From: an uncultured Flavobacteriales bacterium
GTDB lineage: Bacteria > Bacteroidota > Bacteroidia > Flavobacteriales > Crocinitomicaceae
Direction of reading: 5' to 3'
NCBI GenBank assembly: GCA_946480085.1
Contig: CAMLHZ010000002.1
Span: forward strand, 248,001 to 312,000
DNA length: 64,000 nucleotides
Shown: positions 1 through 9,117 of the stretch, in pieces
Position numbering within the stretch: the stretch's first letter is position 1
Layout of the letters: each line of letters begins with the position of its first letter
Notes under the pieces: model-generated
What the model saw: only the letters and a program-made list of their open reading frames with translations
What the model was told of the DNA's origin: nothing
Databases searched by the model: none
Program-made: the position numbers and the translations under genes

Positions 1-44
1 GAGTAAGAAAAAAGTGGCTTAACGGTTAAGTTATGGATAATACA

Positions 45-76
45 AAGCCCGGATCTAATTTGATTCGGGCTTTTTT
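45..76. terminator. Intrinsic terminator at window start
   Basis: A 10-bp stem with one mismatch (AAGCCCGGAT at 45-54 pairing with ATTCGGGCTT at 63-72) is followed by a T run on the plus strand. It lies directly downstream of the minus-strand glycosyltransferase. The T run is better on the plus side, so it may mainly end a plus-strand transcript entering from outside the window. Confidence 0.75.
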
Positions 77-80
77 ATTA

Positions 81-1136
81 CTAACTAATGTTTTGTATAG
101 CTTTCAAAAATTCCTCTTCACGTAATTTCAAAGGATAATTTTCTACGATATGCTGGCGTGACCGATGCGATTGTGATTTCTTTTCTTCGTCATCTAAACG
201 AATTAAATCTGTCACCAACTGCTTTAATAATTCAGAATCTTTTTTTTCTAAAACCCCTCCAATTCCATCTACTATTTTTGGCATAGCTCCAACTTTACTA
301 ACCAAAGGAATGCAGCCGCACAACATTGCTTCACACAAGGCATTCGGAAATCCCTCCGACATTGAAAGCTGTAAATAGAATTCGAAATCGTTGAGTACAT
401 TAACCAATTCTGCGTTAGGAATCGTTGGGTGTAAGATTACATTTGACGCTGTGAAATAAGATTCTAAGCCAATTCCACCAATAATGTGAATTTCAATGTC
501 AGGCATAGCTTCTGACAAAGCCGCCAAAAGATCAATTCCTTTCAGCTGAAATCCAAATCGGGAATCAAGTTTTGCACCTATGGTTACAAAGCTGTTCTTT
601 CTACGCGGTTTCCCCAAATCTTTAAAAAGAGTAGAATCAAATCCATTATAAATAACCTGAACTGGTGTTTCTGCCTTTTTTACAAAAGCCTTGTAACCTT
701 GATGAGGAAAATCATTGGGTTGATAGCTGTAATCGGTCAATATCAACGTTGAATCAACCGGCAAAAGCAAATCAGAATTCAGTAGACTGTATGCGGTAGC
801 TTTGCCCAGCATTTTTCGGTTAAAATTACCGTATTGAATAGAGGGGAAAGATACGCAGTCTGTCCCTCCAAGAACAGTAACGACTTTATGCCCTCTCAAC
901 TTTGAAGCAAGTATTCCTGGTATGCAATGAAAGCCAGCAAATTGGTTTACCACTATAGACTTCTTTCGGAAGATCATTTTAAAGAATACACCGCTAAGAC
1001 GAACAGGTATTAACCACTTAGGCTGAAGATCAATATGAATGACTTCTACCGGATGTTTGGTTTTTAAAATGTCAATATCCTTTAGAACAAAACTAGAGTA
1101 GTTTGTACAAACGTAAATAATGTTCTTGGGAGGCAT
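81..1136 (-). CDS. Glycosyltransferase family 4
   Basis: Cytoplasmic or peripheral glycosyltransferase expected to move a sugar from a nucleotide-sugar donor to a cell-surface glycan acceptor. The 351-residue protein has the two-Rossmann (GT-B) layout. The C-terminal half carries the GT4/GT1 signature around residues 258-290 (SEGFPNALCEAM, with the two Glu of the EX7E motif), then a donor-site Gly-rich strand. It starts 3 nt after the stop of the upstream methyltransferase and is the last gene of a four-gene minus-strand operon (S41 protease, DUF1573 lipoprotein, methyltransferase, glycosyltransferase). Acceptor and donor cannot be told from sequence. Family call is secure, function in detail is not. 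Confidence 0.85.
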   Translation of the reverse strand: MPPKNIIYVCTNYSSFVLKDIDILKTKHPVEVIHIDLQPKWLIPVRLSGVFFKMIFRKKSIVVNQFAGFHCIPGILASKLRGHKVVTVLGGTDCVSFPSIQYGNFNRKMLGKATAYSLLNSDLLLPVDSTLILTDYSYQPNDFPHQGYKAFVKKAETPVQVIYNGFDSTLFKDLGKPRRKNSFVTIGAKLDSRFGFQLKGIDLLAALSEAMPDIEIHIIGGIGLESYFTASNVILHPTIPNAELVNVLNDFEFYLQLSMSEGFPNALCEAMLCGCIPLVSKVGAMPKIVDGIGGVLEKKDSELLKQLVTDLIRLDDEEKKSQSHRSRQHIVENYPLKLREEEFLKAIQNIS

Positions 1137-1139
1137 TAT

Positions 1140-1832
1140 CTAGAATTTTGACCTGATATTCTGAATCAGATTTACCCATTTGCTTCTAACCTCAATTGAT
1201 TTTACTTCAGGGTTTTTCTTGAAAATGATTTTCAAATAGTTGGGTTTATCTGTATGAATGGCATAAGGAGTAATGCTTTCAACAACGAAACCATGAGGAT
1301 AAACGTTGTTCAGTAAATCCTGCATTGATAATGATTGGTCAATGATCTGAAGTAACTCAGGTTTATTCCTTCTGTAATAGTCCAGTGCATGTGGCTCGGG
1401 AATATTAATAAACCATTTTGCATCGCTGGAGCATACTTTAGCAATGTTTTCAAACAATTTGTAATGCTGTTCAACAGGAATGTGCTCAAGAACGTCAGGA
1501 AACACAACAAGATCAAATTTCGTTTTATGTTCGAAATCAGACATATCCGTCACAATGAACTCAGCATTATTAGCTTTGTTAAATTCCTTTGCTAATTGAA
1601 TGCTTCTTGGTGAAATATCGCATCCAACAATACTTCCCTGCGGAACCATCTTCAGCAATAGAGAGCTGACAGTTCCAATTCCACATCCAATTTCTAGAAT
1701 ATTAGCATTGGGTTTTACGCCCAGCTTTTTCACATTTTGTGCAATAATTCTATGTCTTGTTGAAACGCCAATTTTACCCTGGTGTTTCACGTAATCGTCA
1801 TAATACTCTTCAACTTCTTCTTTACCTGCCAT
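1140..1832 (-). CDS. Class I SAM-dependent methyltransferase
   Basis: Predicted soluble methyltransferase of 230 residues. Motif I is visible near residues 45-55 (ILEIGCGIGTVS), an acidic residue ending strand beta-2 follows (VGCDIS), and motif IV is VFPDVLEHI, all typical of the UbiG/Methyltransf_11 group. The ATG at 1832 is chosen because it lies 1 nt after the stop of the DUF1573 gene; an in-frame TTG at 1841 would overlap that gene and adds only three residues. The neighbouring glycosyltransferase suggests the substrate is a glycan or lipid-linked sugar, but that is inference from context. Confidence 0.82.
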   Translation of the reverse strand: MAGKEEVEEYYDDYVKHQGKIGVSTRHRIIAQNVKKLGVKPNANILEIGCGIGTVSSLLLKMVPQGSIVGCDISPRSIQLAKEFNKANNAEFIVTDMSDFEHKTKFDLVVFPDVLEHIPVEQHYKLFENIAKVCSSDAKWFINIPEPHALDYYRRNKPELLQIIDQSLSMQDLLNNVYPHGFVVESITPYAIHTDKPNYLKIIFKKNPEVKSIEVRSKWVNLIQNIRSKF

Positions 1833-1833
1833 C

Positions 1834-2334
1834 TTATTCAACTATTGCTTTTATTCTAACCACTGTAATTTTCGGATCTGTATTTGCCGTAACGGTAATT
1901 GTTTTTTCAACAGGTTGTCCGTCAACAGATTTTGAACTCGGTTTGAAATGCACTTTTATAACATCTGTTTTTCCCGGAGCGATAGGTTTCTCAGGTTTTT
2001 GCGGAGTTGTACAACCACAACTAGCCTGAACATCCGAAATCGCCAGAGGGAACTTTCCAGTGTTTTTCACTTCAAACACACAGTCGTTTTCAGAACTCAA
2101 TTTGATCTTACCAAAGTCGTGTGACATTTTTTTGAACTCTAAGGAAGTCGTATTCTTTGACGCTTCACTTAGTTCTTGTTCAGCCTTATCTAATTCTACC
2201 AAATCCTCGTTCAGGCCTTTTGAACCGTCAGGATCTGCAACAATTGACTCTGGACTATTTTCAGCTGAATTATTGGATGTTTCACCACAAGATGCTAAAA
2301 ACAACAGGCCCACTAAAGCAAAATGAATTTTCAT
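1834..2334 (-). CDS. DUF1573 lipoprotein
   Basis: Secreted lipoprotein of 166 residues. A lipobox ends at Cys16 (LASC after a hydrophobic stretch), followed by a Ser/Asn/Glu-rich linker of about 50 residues and a C-terminal immunoglobulin-like DUF1573 domain (residues about 70-164). The domain has the hallmark pattern DFGKI, VKNTGKFPLAISDV, SCGCTTP and PGKTDVIKV. DUF1573 proteins are abundant envelope proteins in Bacteroidota with no established biochemical role. The gene is 7 nt downstream of the S41 protease and almost touches the methyltransferase, so it is co-transcribed with both. Confidence 0.9.
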   Translation of the reverse strand: MKIHFALVGLLFLASCGETSNNSAENSPESIVADPDGSKGLNEDLVELDKAEQELSEASKNTTSLEFKKMSHDFGKIKLSSENDCVFEVKNTGKFPLAISDVQASCGCTTPQKPEKPIAPGKTDVIKVHFKPSSKSVDGQPVEKTITVTANTDPKITVVRIKAIVE

Positions 2335-2341
2335 TGGTCTA

Positions 2342-3946
2342 TTAATTTGCCGCTAATTTAATACTATTATAATCGTTTGACTTAAGTACATTGATAGCTT
2401 TCATCAATATTTCGTTTTTAGTATTGTAAATACGGTAGAACGATTCGGAACCAAATAAATCCTGAGCAATGTGCGCTTTTAAACGTAAACGCATCAAATC
2501 GCCGCTTATCTTATATTGTTCCTCATTCATTTTAAGTTCTTTGTTTTCTTTCATCGCTTCAGCAAAGAAATCGTCCATCATTTTTTTGTCAATTTCAAAT
2601 TCCTTGATGAAATCATTAAGGTTCTCATATTTTTTGTTCAGATCGTCTCTGTTTTTGTCAACAAACGTAAGTGGGAACGAAGCAAAAACACCTGTTCCGG
2701 CAACATCACGGTAAAAATCAGTGATCTCCGAAGTGTCTAAAGGAACAAAGAAATCAGGCATAATTCCTCCGCCTCCGTATACCGTTCTTTTCGAAACCAG
2801 GGTTTGGAATTTTAATGAGTCAGGAAGTTTGATCGAATCGATGTTTGTCATTTCGCCCTTCATAAAACGTTTCATGTAATCGTTCTTGTAAGCTTCCAAA
2901 TCATCATAAGGTTTTTGGATCCAGCGACCAGTAGGAGTGAAGTAACGTGCAATTGTTAAACGAAGTTGTGCACCATCACTTAAGTCAATAGGACGTTGTA
3001 CTAATCCTTTTCCGTAGCTTCTGCGTCCAACGATAACTCCGCGGTCCCAATCCTGAACTGCGCCGCTCAAAATCTCACTTGCCGAAGCGGTACTTTCGTC
3101 CGTTAACAACACTAAATTTCCTTTTTCCCAAAGTCCTGCTCTTTCAGCTTTCAGGTCTTGACGCGGTTGGGCTCTACCTTCTGAATATACGATCAGCTTG
3201 TTTCCGGATAAAAATTCGTCAGCCAAATATTGAGCAACATACATTAATCCTCCGCCGTTGTCCTGCAAATCCAAAATAAGACTTTGCATTCCTTCAGCTT
3301 TCAATTCTTTCATTGCTTTTGTCATTTCATCCGGAGTAGTTCTGGCAAATGCAGTTAGTTTAATGTAGCCAATTCCTGGCTCAACCATATAGGAACATTC
3401 AACTGAATTCACTGGAATTTTATCTCTTGTAATAACAAATGTTATTGGAGCTTTTGTGTTTTTTCTCTTGATATCAACTTTCACCTTGGTTCCAAGTTCA
3501 CCCATTAGTTTTTCACGAACCTGAGCATTTTTCAATCCAATACCAGCAACGTTAACACCATCGATGTTAGTAATCTTATCTCCTGGTCGAATTCCTAATT
3601 TCTCTGAAGGACCACCAACAATGGTTTCGACCACCATTAAAGTGTCTTTTAAGATCTGAAAGCGAATTCCAATTCCTACAAAACTTCCTTCTATGCGCTG
3701 ATTAGCGTCATCAACTTCTTCTTTCGAAATGTATGCAGTATGTGGATCCAATTCTTCCAGCATAGCTACAATTGCCGCGTCAACGAGCTTTTTTTCGTTA
3801 ACGTTGTCAACGTATTTGGCACTTACATATTTCAGGATTTCGTCTAAACGATCTGTTTCAGTAGGTGGTGTTTTTTGTAATTGTTGCTGTCCGAACGACA
3901 ATGCCGTGCAGAATATGCCAATAGATAGGAAAATGATTTTTTTCAT
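2342..3946 (-). CDS. S41 C-terminal processing peptidase (CtpA/Prc type)
   Basis: Periplasmic serine protease of 534 residues that would trim or degrade envelope proteins from their C-termini. It has a signal peptide (residues 1-19, ending SFGQQ), an N-terminal helical region, a PDZ domain at about 90-160 (GIGIRF through IDGVNV) and a C-terminal S41 domain. The catalytic Ser lies in ESTASASE and the catalytic Lys in SYGKGLVQ, so the Ser-Lys dyad appears intact. It is the first gene of the four-gene operon. A TATATTCG box (one mismatch to TAnnTTTG) lies at 3963-3970 on the minus strand, 16 nt upstream of the start. Confidence 0.93.
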   Translation of the reverse strand: MKKIIFLSIGIFCTALSFGQQQLQKTPPTETDRLDEILKYVSAKYVDNVNEKKLVDAAIVAMLEELDPHTAYISKEEVDDANQRIEGSFVGIGIRFQILKDTLMVVETIVGGPSEKLGIRPGDKITNIDGVNVAGIGLKNAQVREKLMGELGTKVKVDIKRKNTKAPITFVITRDKIPVNSVECSYMVEPGIGYIKLTAFARTTPDEMTKAMKELKAEGMQSLILDLQDNGGGLMYVAQYLADEFLSGNKLIVYSEGRAQPRQDLKAERAGLWEKGNLVLLTDESTASASEILSGAVQDWDRGVIVGRRSYGKGLVQRPIDLSDGAQLRLTIARYFTPTGRWIQKPYDDLEAYKNDYMKRFMKGEMTNIDSIKLPDSLKFQTLVSKRTVYGGGGIMPDFFVPLDTSEITDFYRDVAGTGVFASFPLTFVDKNRDDLNKKYENLNDFIKEFEIDKKMMDDFFAEAMKENKELKMNEEQYKISGDLMRLRLKAHIAQDLFGSESFYRIYNTKNEILMKAINVLKSNDYNSIKLAAN

Positions 3947-4166
3947 GGTAATTGAATGTATACGAATATAACGATTAAACGAGTATCATCATTGCTTGTA
4001 ACATGAGGTTCTGAGAATTTATGTTAAATCGGACAAGGCTCGGTTTTTATACATTTTGATGCCAAAATCGTTCATTGGTGGGAGTTAGGATTTTCGCAAA
4101 TACACTGTTAACTTTCAAATGTTGAACATAATTGGCCAGACTTACTCAACGAATATTCATATTTCT

Positions 4167-4174
4167 TAGATTTG
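4167..4174 (+). promoter_or_regulatory. -7 box TAnnTTTG for the NlpC/P60 gene
   Basis: TAGATTTG matches the Bacteroidota primary-sigma -7 consensus exactly. It lies inside the longest possible reading frame of the downstream gene, which argues that translation begins at the ATGs at 4189 or 4195 and not at 4132. No good -33 element is visible. Confidence 0.55.
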
Positions 4175-4188
4175 CTGCAATAGATTCA

Positions 4189-5100
4189 ATGGCTATGAGA
4201 CGTATAATTGCCTTATTTTTCACCCTGTCTTTTTTTACTGCTGAGGCGCAAGTAAAACAAATCGATAAGTTGGAAATGCTTTATGACCAAGGTCATTACG
4301 GCATGGTGTATCGAAGAGCAAATCGATTATTAGATATTCCAGATTACGATTATAGCTATCAACCTGAGTTTTATAAGAGTTTGGCCTTGTTCCGATTATC
4401 TGAGAAGGAATTTTGGTTTAAACTGCATCCGGATGCTTTGCAGGAAGGACGAAAATTGTATTTGGAAGTTCGTAACTCAACTGAAGGAGCCAAAGTATTT
4501 AATGCTCATTTGAATCATATTGCGCTTCTTAAAAAGGATCTTGTAGCACGAGCACACGACTTAAAGAAATCCGGCAGGAAGGATGAATACGACGAGTTGC
4601 AACAAATTATTGGTTTGTTTGACCATATTCCTGATTTAGACGACCCAAGTGGTGTAACACCGCCAAAAGTTCCTGATGCAAATGAAACGGAAGAGGTGGA
4701 GACTGTTGCCACAATTCAAAGTAGAGAAGGAATGATTGATTTTGCAAAAACTCAATTGGGTGTTCCTTATTTATGGGCTGGTGATGATCCAAATGGTTTT
4801 GATTGTTCTGGTTTCACTCAGTACGTTTACGAAAAACAGTACAAGAAGGAAATTCCACGCAGGGCAGAAGACCAGTACAATAAATCCAAGAAGATCAAGC
4901 AGAGAAATGCGCATAAAGGTGATTTGGTGTTTTTTGATGCCGGATCAGGAATTTCGCACGTTGGAATGATCGTTTCTGAAAAAGGTGAGCCTTTGGTAAT
5001 GATTCACGCGAGTTCAAGTCAGGGAATTGTGATTACAAATATTGAAGAGTCAGAATACTGGTTGAAACGCTTGTACGCGTTTGGAACATACATAGAGTAA
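4189..5100 (+). CDS. NlpC/P60 family cell-wall hydrolase (C40)
   Basis: Secreted or periplasmic cysteine peptidase that should cut peptidoglycan stem peptides. I start it at 4189 because a signal peptide (MRRIIALFFTLSFFTAEAQ) begins there and a promoter box overlaps the longer frame from 4132; the ATG at 4195 is equally possible. Residues up to about 180 form an unassigned helical N-terminal region. The NlpC/P60 domain at the C-terminus shows the catalytic Cys in FDCSGFTQYVY, His in ISHVGMIV and a third polar residue in MIHASSSQG. It is monocistronic, facing away from the S41 operon. Confidence 0.9.
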   Translation: MAMRRIIALFFTLSFFTAEAQVKQIDKLEMLYDQGHYGMVYRRANRLLDIPDYDYSYQPEFYKSLALFRLSEKEFWFKLHPDALQEGRKLYLEVRNSTEGAKVFNAHLNHIALLKKDLVARAHDLKKSGRKDEYDELQQIIGLFDHIPDLDDPSGVTPPKVPDANETEEVETVATIQSREGMIDFAKTQLGVPYLWAGDDPNGFDCSGFTQYVYEKQYKKEIPRRAEDQYNKSKKIKQRNAHKGDLVFFDAGSGISHVGMIVSEKGEPLVMIHASSSQGIVITNIEESEYWLKRLYAFGTYIE

Positions 5101-5138
5101 GTCAAAAATCAAAAGATAAAAGTCAAAATTGTAATCTG

Positions 5139-5165
5139 ACTTAATAAGAAAGATTCTTCTTAAAG
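5139..5165. terminator. Weak A/T hairpin between convergent genes
   Basis: CTTAATAAGAA and TTCTTCTTAAAG form an imperfect inverted repeat between the convergent NlpC/P60 gene and the membrane-protein gene. The rest of the 131-bp gap is A-rich heptamer-like sequence (GTCAAAAATC, AAAAGTCAAAA) with no gene. Confidence 0.35.
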
Positions 5166-5231
5166 CATTTACGTTATTTCACTAGATACCTGCTTGTTCA
5201 ATGCAGGCTCCAATGGAATCATTTTTAAATT

Positions 5232-5732
5232 TTAAGCGGTCTTGCTTTTGGAGAAAAGCTGAATCGATGCGCTAATCAGGCAAAGCATGCTGAATCCAAT
5301 AGTAATTGTTCCTGTGGAGATCTTGTTCATTCCCAATGCAAACAAACAGAACACAATTATTGCTAAGATCAGGTACTGTAAATAAGCAATCAATGGACTA
5401 ACTTGTCGTTGCAGTGATGAACTGATCAATCCAAAGCAAATACTGATTAGAGCGATGCAAAACTGCCAATACCAAAGACTATGAATTTCAATTCCCTTGA
5501 AAATTAGCATAAGAACCAGAATCACCTGAACTCCACTAAAAACGGAGATCATGGTTTGAAGAATACCTTTCTTTGAAATAAGGTAAGCCAAACATTGTGT
5601 GAAAACCACAAACAAGGAGTAGAAAATCGTCAGCATTTTTCCAAGCGGCCAATCAAAACTCTCAAACCATAGAATAAGCGAAATCTGACTTACTGCAAGT
5701 ATTACAGCCAATCCTCCAATTAATTTTTTCAT
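5232..5732 (-). CDS. Small integral membrane protein, unknown
   Basis: The 166-residue protein is almost entirely hydrophobic, with about five predicted membrane spans (for example near residues 5-23, 35-55, 60-80, 88-105 and 112-132) and a short basic C-terminal tail. I recognise no family. Its ATG overlaps the TGA stop of the SpoIIE sensor gene (ATGA), so the two are translationally coupled. It may be an accessory membrane partner of that phosphatase, but this is inferred only from coupling. Confidence 0.75.
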   Translation of the reverse strand: MKKLIGGLAVILAVSQISLILWFESFDWPLGKMLTIFYSLFVVFTQCLAYLISKKGILQTMISVFSGVQVILVLMLIFKGIEIHSLWYWQFCIALISICFGLISSSLQRQVSPLIAYLQYLILAIIVFCLFALGMNKISTGTITIGFSMLCLISASIQLFSKSKTA

Positions 5733-8700
5733 GGACGGATTCCTTTAAATTTCACGGCAAATACACAAACGTCATCTACTTGTTCAACCGCCGATTTCCA
5801 CGAATCAAACTCATTTTGAACTTTTACGTATTGTTCGGACATCGGTAAATCGCAAATTTTCGAAATCATTGCCTTGAATGGTTTTGATTTGTATTTCTTG
5901 CCTTTTTCACCACCGAATTGATCTACATAACCATCAGTATATAAGTAGATACAATCTCCAGGTTCTAACTGGAACGTTTGCTGTGTAAATGGTTTCGCAT
6001 CAATAAATTGACCAATAGGCTGTTTGTCTGGTTTCAATTCAATGATCTCACCATTTCTGAAAATCACACACTCGTTATTTGCACCTGCAAATTTCAATTC
6101 TCCTGTTTTGTAGTCTATAGAACAAAGCGCGATGTCCATTCCATCTTTTACATCAAGAGTACCTTCAGAGCGGAATGCGTTAATTACGATTTCGCGAAGT
6201 TTATCCAAAATAGCACTTGGCTCTGTTAACTTAAACTCATTGACTGCTCTCAATAAACCGTTGTTTCCAACGATACTTACCAAAGCTCCAGGAACTCCGT
6301 GACCAGTACAGTCAATTGCCGAGAAGATCATTTTATCCTGAACTTCACGTGCCCAATAAAAATCTCCCGAAACAATGTCTTTCGGTCGATAGAAAACAAA
6401 GTGCTCATCAAATAATTCATTCAATCTTGATTCAGCAGGTAAAATCGTAGTTTGAATACGTTTTGCATAGTGAATACTATCTAAGATATCATTTGATTTC
6501 TGAGTGATCTCCGCTTTTTGGTGCTCTAATAAATGGTTTTGTTCTGCAATCTCTTTTGTTCGCTCCTGAACCGTTTCTTCCAGTTTAATATTTTGTTGAC
6601 GAACACGCATTAGCGATAGGCGCACAACACCGTAAACAGCTAGTACCAATAAAAGGAAGTAGAAAATATAAGCCCAAATCGTTCGGTACCATGGAGGAAG
6701 AATCGTTATTTCGTATTGAATTTCTTCACTTGTAATTCCAAATGAATTACGCCCTTGTACTACGAGTGTATAAGTTCCTTCCGGAATTTTCTCTAAGCTT
6801 GCGTAGTTAAGATTTGACCAGCTTGACCAGTCATCGTTGAATCCTAAAAGCTTGTAACGGTATTCATTTTTATTGGAATGGGCATATTCCAATAAATGGA
6901 AATAGATTTTCAGGGAATTGTCTTTTATATCCAGCGCCGGTAATTTTCCAAAGCGGGAAAGGTCGTAAGCCATTTCCTTATCGTTTACCAAAAGCTTATC
7001 AAACTTAATCTTCGGCTTTTTACTGAAGGAATTTAAGCCTTTTCCGTTTAGTACAAACAATCCGTTAGTTGTACCAAACCAAATATTGTTGCTTTTATCT
7101 TTGGCAATAGAAGCTGTAATTCCGAAAATGGAGGAGAAGAATGGCGCCTTCAAGTGTTTCCACTTTCCATTAACCTTTTCGATCCAGCTAACTTTGAATT
7201 CAGTGACCTCTTTTTCTTTCAGGATATTTACAATGAAAAGCTTTTCATCATCAATATTTACCAGACGATGAATTAGGTTTTTCCCTTTTGTGAAGAATTT
7301 CGAGAAGGTTTTATCCGTTACAATCGATTTCGTTTTCTTATCTAAAATGGCAATACCATCAACGGTTCCAACATAAATTTTTCCCTGAAATTCGACAAGA
7401 GAATAGGGTGTTTCTGTTGAGCCGATTTCTTTGGTCTTCGCTTTTTCTTCTTTATAGATCTCCGTTTTTCCGGTTTTGATGTTGTATTCGTATACACCTA
7501 TATCTTTTACACCAAGGTAAACTTTATCTTTTTGACAAATGATGGAATAACTTTGCCCCTTAAGGTTGGTTAGAATTTGTTTGTATTCAAATGTGTTATT
7601 TGGACCAAAAGTCAATTTTCCTAAACCATTTTCAAGACTGATAAAAATATCATTGGGATTAATCTTTGACTGGGCAAAAAGGAAAGCGTATTCTCCAATG
7701 AGGTTCGAAATTTTCTTCGTTTTGTAATCAAATTGATAAATACTATCGTTACCGACATAAAGTGTTTTCTTCCCGTAATTCGTGGTAAACGTTTGAAGGT
7801 CGAAGATAAGTGATTGTTTGTTTGAACTTTCTTTGAATTTCCCAACTCCGTTTGTATTATTCTGGTCGTAAATTCCAGTGTGTAAAGCAAACAGGTAAGG
7901 AGTGTGTTTGAAGTCCATAGCTTCAATCAAAGAAGTAATACCTTCCTTCTTTGTAAACGAAGTAAATGGATAAGCCGTTTCGTAAAACTGAATTCCGTTA
8001 TCTAAACACAACCAAAGGTTATTTGAACTGTCAAAGAAAATATCGTTGACATTATTGATCTCCAAATATGAATTCTCATCAATGGTTCTTACGATATCAC
8101 CGTAAAGATTGGTAATGATCAAACCGTGATTCAATGTGGAAAGAAGCAGATAGTCCTTTTTTCTTTGGATTGCGTTTGGTGTATAAGCTTGCAATTTCGC
8201 GAAACGACCGTCATCAACTTTTTTCCATGTTAGGTGATCGCCAGCACGCGTTACTTCAAAGATGTCGTTATCAACATCAAGAATGTAACTGCTGTTATCG
8301 ATTGTGAATGACCCTCTAATGTTGTTTAATACTAAATCTTCAGGCAGGAAAACCTCTTTCCCGACTTGTTGACTACCATAATCCTTTTTGAGGTCAATTA
8401 ACAAGTACTTTGTTTTTGTACTCGTGTTTTCCTCATACGCAGCAATCAGATAATTATCGAATTCTGTAACTGTATTTCCTGAATATCCATCAAATGCCTT
8501 TGGTAAGCCAACATTCTTTACTTCTTTATTGGCGTATTTGAATAAGCTGGAACCCGAAAAGAAATAGATTACTCCGTTTGAACTTTCAAAAATATTCCAG
8601 ATCGTTCCAACATTTTCGTCACTTGTATTTACAAAAATGGGTTTATAGTAGGGAAGTCCTTTGTTGTCATAAGCGACATATCCAAAATTCTCTTTACGAC

Positions 8701-9028
8701 CAACATAGATAGTTCCATTCTTTGCTTTAAAGACTTTCGCAACATTGGAACTGGCAATGTCTACTTTGTATTTCTTCTTTTCAGATTCTTTGGGCTGAAC
8801 CAGTTTCCATTCATAACCATTGTAACAAACAATGTCAGAGCGGGAACCAAAGATCATGTCGCCATTATCGCACTGAGTAGCGTTCCATACTTGTGGACTA
8901 CTGGAATATTCGTTAACGGAATAGTAGCGCTGATCAAATTGTCCGGGAGCATCAAGATACTGTGCATTCAAATTGAACTGCAAGAAGCCAATAAGTATGA
9001 GACAGAGTAATCTTTTGTTCAAGGGCAT
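5729..9028 (-). CDS. Beta-propeller/Y_Y_Y sensor with SpoIIE PP2C phosphatase output
   Basis: Membrane-spanning signalling protein of 1099 residues. Order of parts: signal peptide (1-22, ending NLNAQ), a two-component-regulator type beta-propeller region (about 25-690, with repeated SSNNLWLCLDNG and NNIWFGTTNGLFV blades), a Y_Y_Y domain (about 715-785, ending TILPPWYRT), one membrane helix (about 788-810), a coiled coil (about 815-865) and a SpoIIE/PP2C domain. Metal-binding Asp are in SGDFYW and DCTGHGVPGALVS, with a later DGMDIALC and LYTDGYVDQ. This is the architecture of Bacteroidota sensors in which a histidine kinase is replaced by a Ser/Thr phosphatase. The likely substrate is an anti-sigma antagonist encoded elsewhere. 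Confidence 0.92.
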   Translation of the reverse strand: MPLNKRLLCLILIGFLQFNLNAQYLDAPGQFDQRYYSVNEYSSSPQVWNATQCDNGDMIFGSRSDIVCYNGYEWKLVQPKESEKKKYKVDIASSNVAKVFKAKNGTIYVGRKENFGYVAYDNKGLPYYKPIFVNTSDENVGTIWNIFESSNGVIYFFSGSSLFKYANKEVKNVGLPKAFDGYSGNTVTEFDNYLIAAYEENTSTKTKYLLIDLKKDYGSQQVGKEVFLPEDLVLNNIRGSFTIDNSSYILDVDNDIFEVTRAGDHLTWKKVDDGRFAKLQAYTPNAIQRKKDYLLLSTLNHGLIITNLYGDIVRTIDENSYLEINNVNDIFFDSSNNLWLCLDNGIQFYETAYPFTSFTKKEGITSLIEAMDFKHTPYLFALHTGIYDQNNTNGVGKFKESSNKQSLIFDLQTFTTNYGKKTLYVGNDSIYQFDYKTKKISNLIGEYAFLFAQSKINPNDIFISLENGLGKLTFGPNNTFEYKQILTNLKGQSYSIICQKDKVYLGVKDIGVYEYNIKTGKTEIYKEEKAKTKEIGSTETPYSLVEFQGKIYVGTVDGIAILDKKTKSIVTDKTFSKFFTKGKNLIHRLVNIDDEKLFIVNILKEKEVTEFKVSWIEKVNGKWKHLKAPFFSSIFGITASIAKDKSNNIWFGTTNGLFVLNGKGLNSFSKKPKIKFDKLLVNDKEMAYDLSRFGKLPALDIKDNSLKIYFHLLEYAHSNKNEYRYKLLGFNDDWSSWSNLNYASLEKIPEGTYTLVVQGRNSFGITSEEIQYEITILPPWYRTIWAYIFYFLLLVLAVYGVVRLSLMRVRQQNIKLEETVQERTKEIAEQNHLLEHQKAEITQKSNDILDSIHYAKRIQTTILPAESRLNELFDEHFVFYRPKDIVSGDFYWAREVQDKMIFSAIDCTGHGVPGALVSIVGNNGLLRAVNEFKLTEPSAILDKLREIVINAFRSEGTLDVKDGMDIALCSIDYKTGELKFAGANNECVIFRNGEIIELKPDKQPIGQFIDAKPFTQQTFQLEPGDCIYLYTDGYVDQFGGEKGKKYKSKPFKAMISKICDLPMSEQYVKVQNEFDSWKSAVEQVDDVCVFAVKFKGIRP

Positions 9029-9117
9029 GCGATTAATTTTGTACTAAAATAGCGAATGTGTTCTAATTAGAACTAAGCTAGTTAGAGTTTCTTTGGAATA
9101 GTTTATAACAATGGAAA

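Noticed and set aside
1..44. Possible RNA gene end at the window start
   Set aside because: Only 44 bases before a terminator are visible and no tRNA or rRNA feature can be recognised.
4132..4188. Longer N-terminus of the NlpC/P60 protein
   Set aside because: The segment overlaps an exact TAnnTTTG promoter box and would bury the signal peptide.
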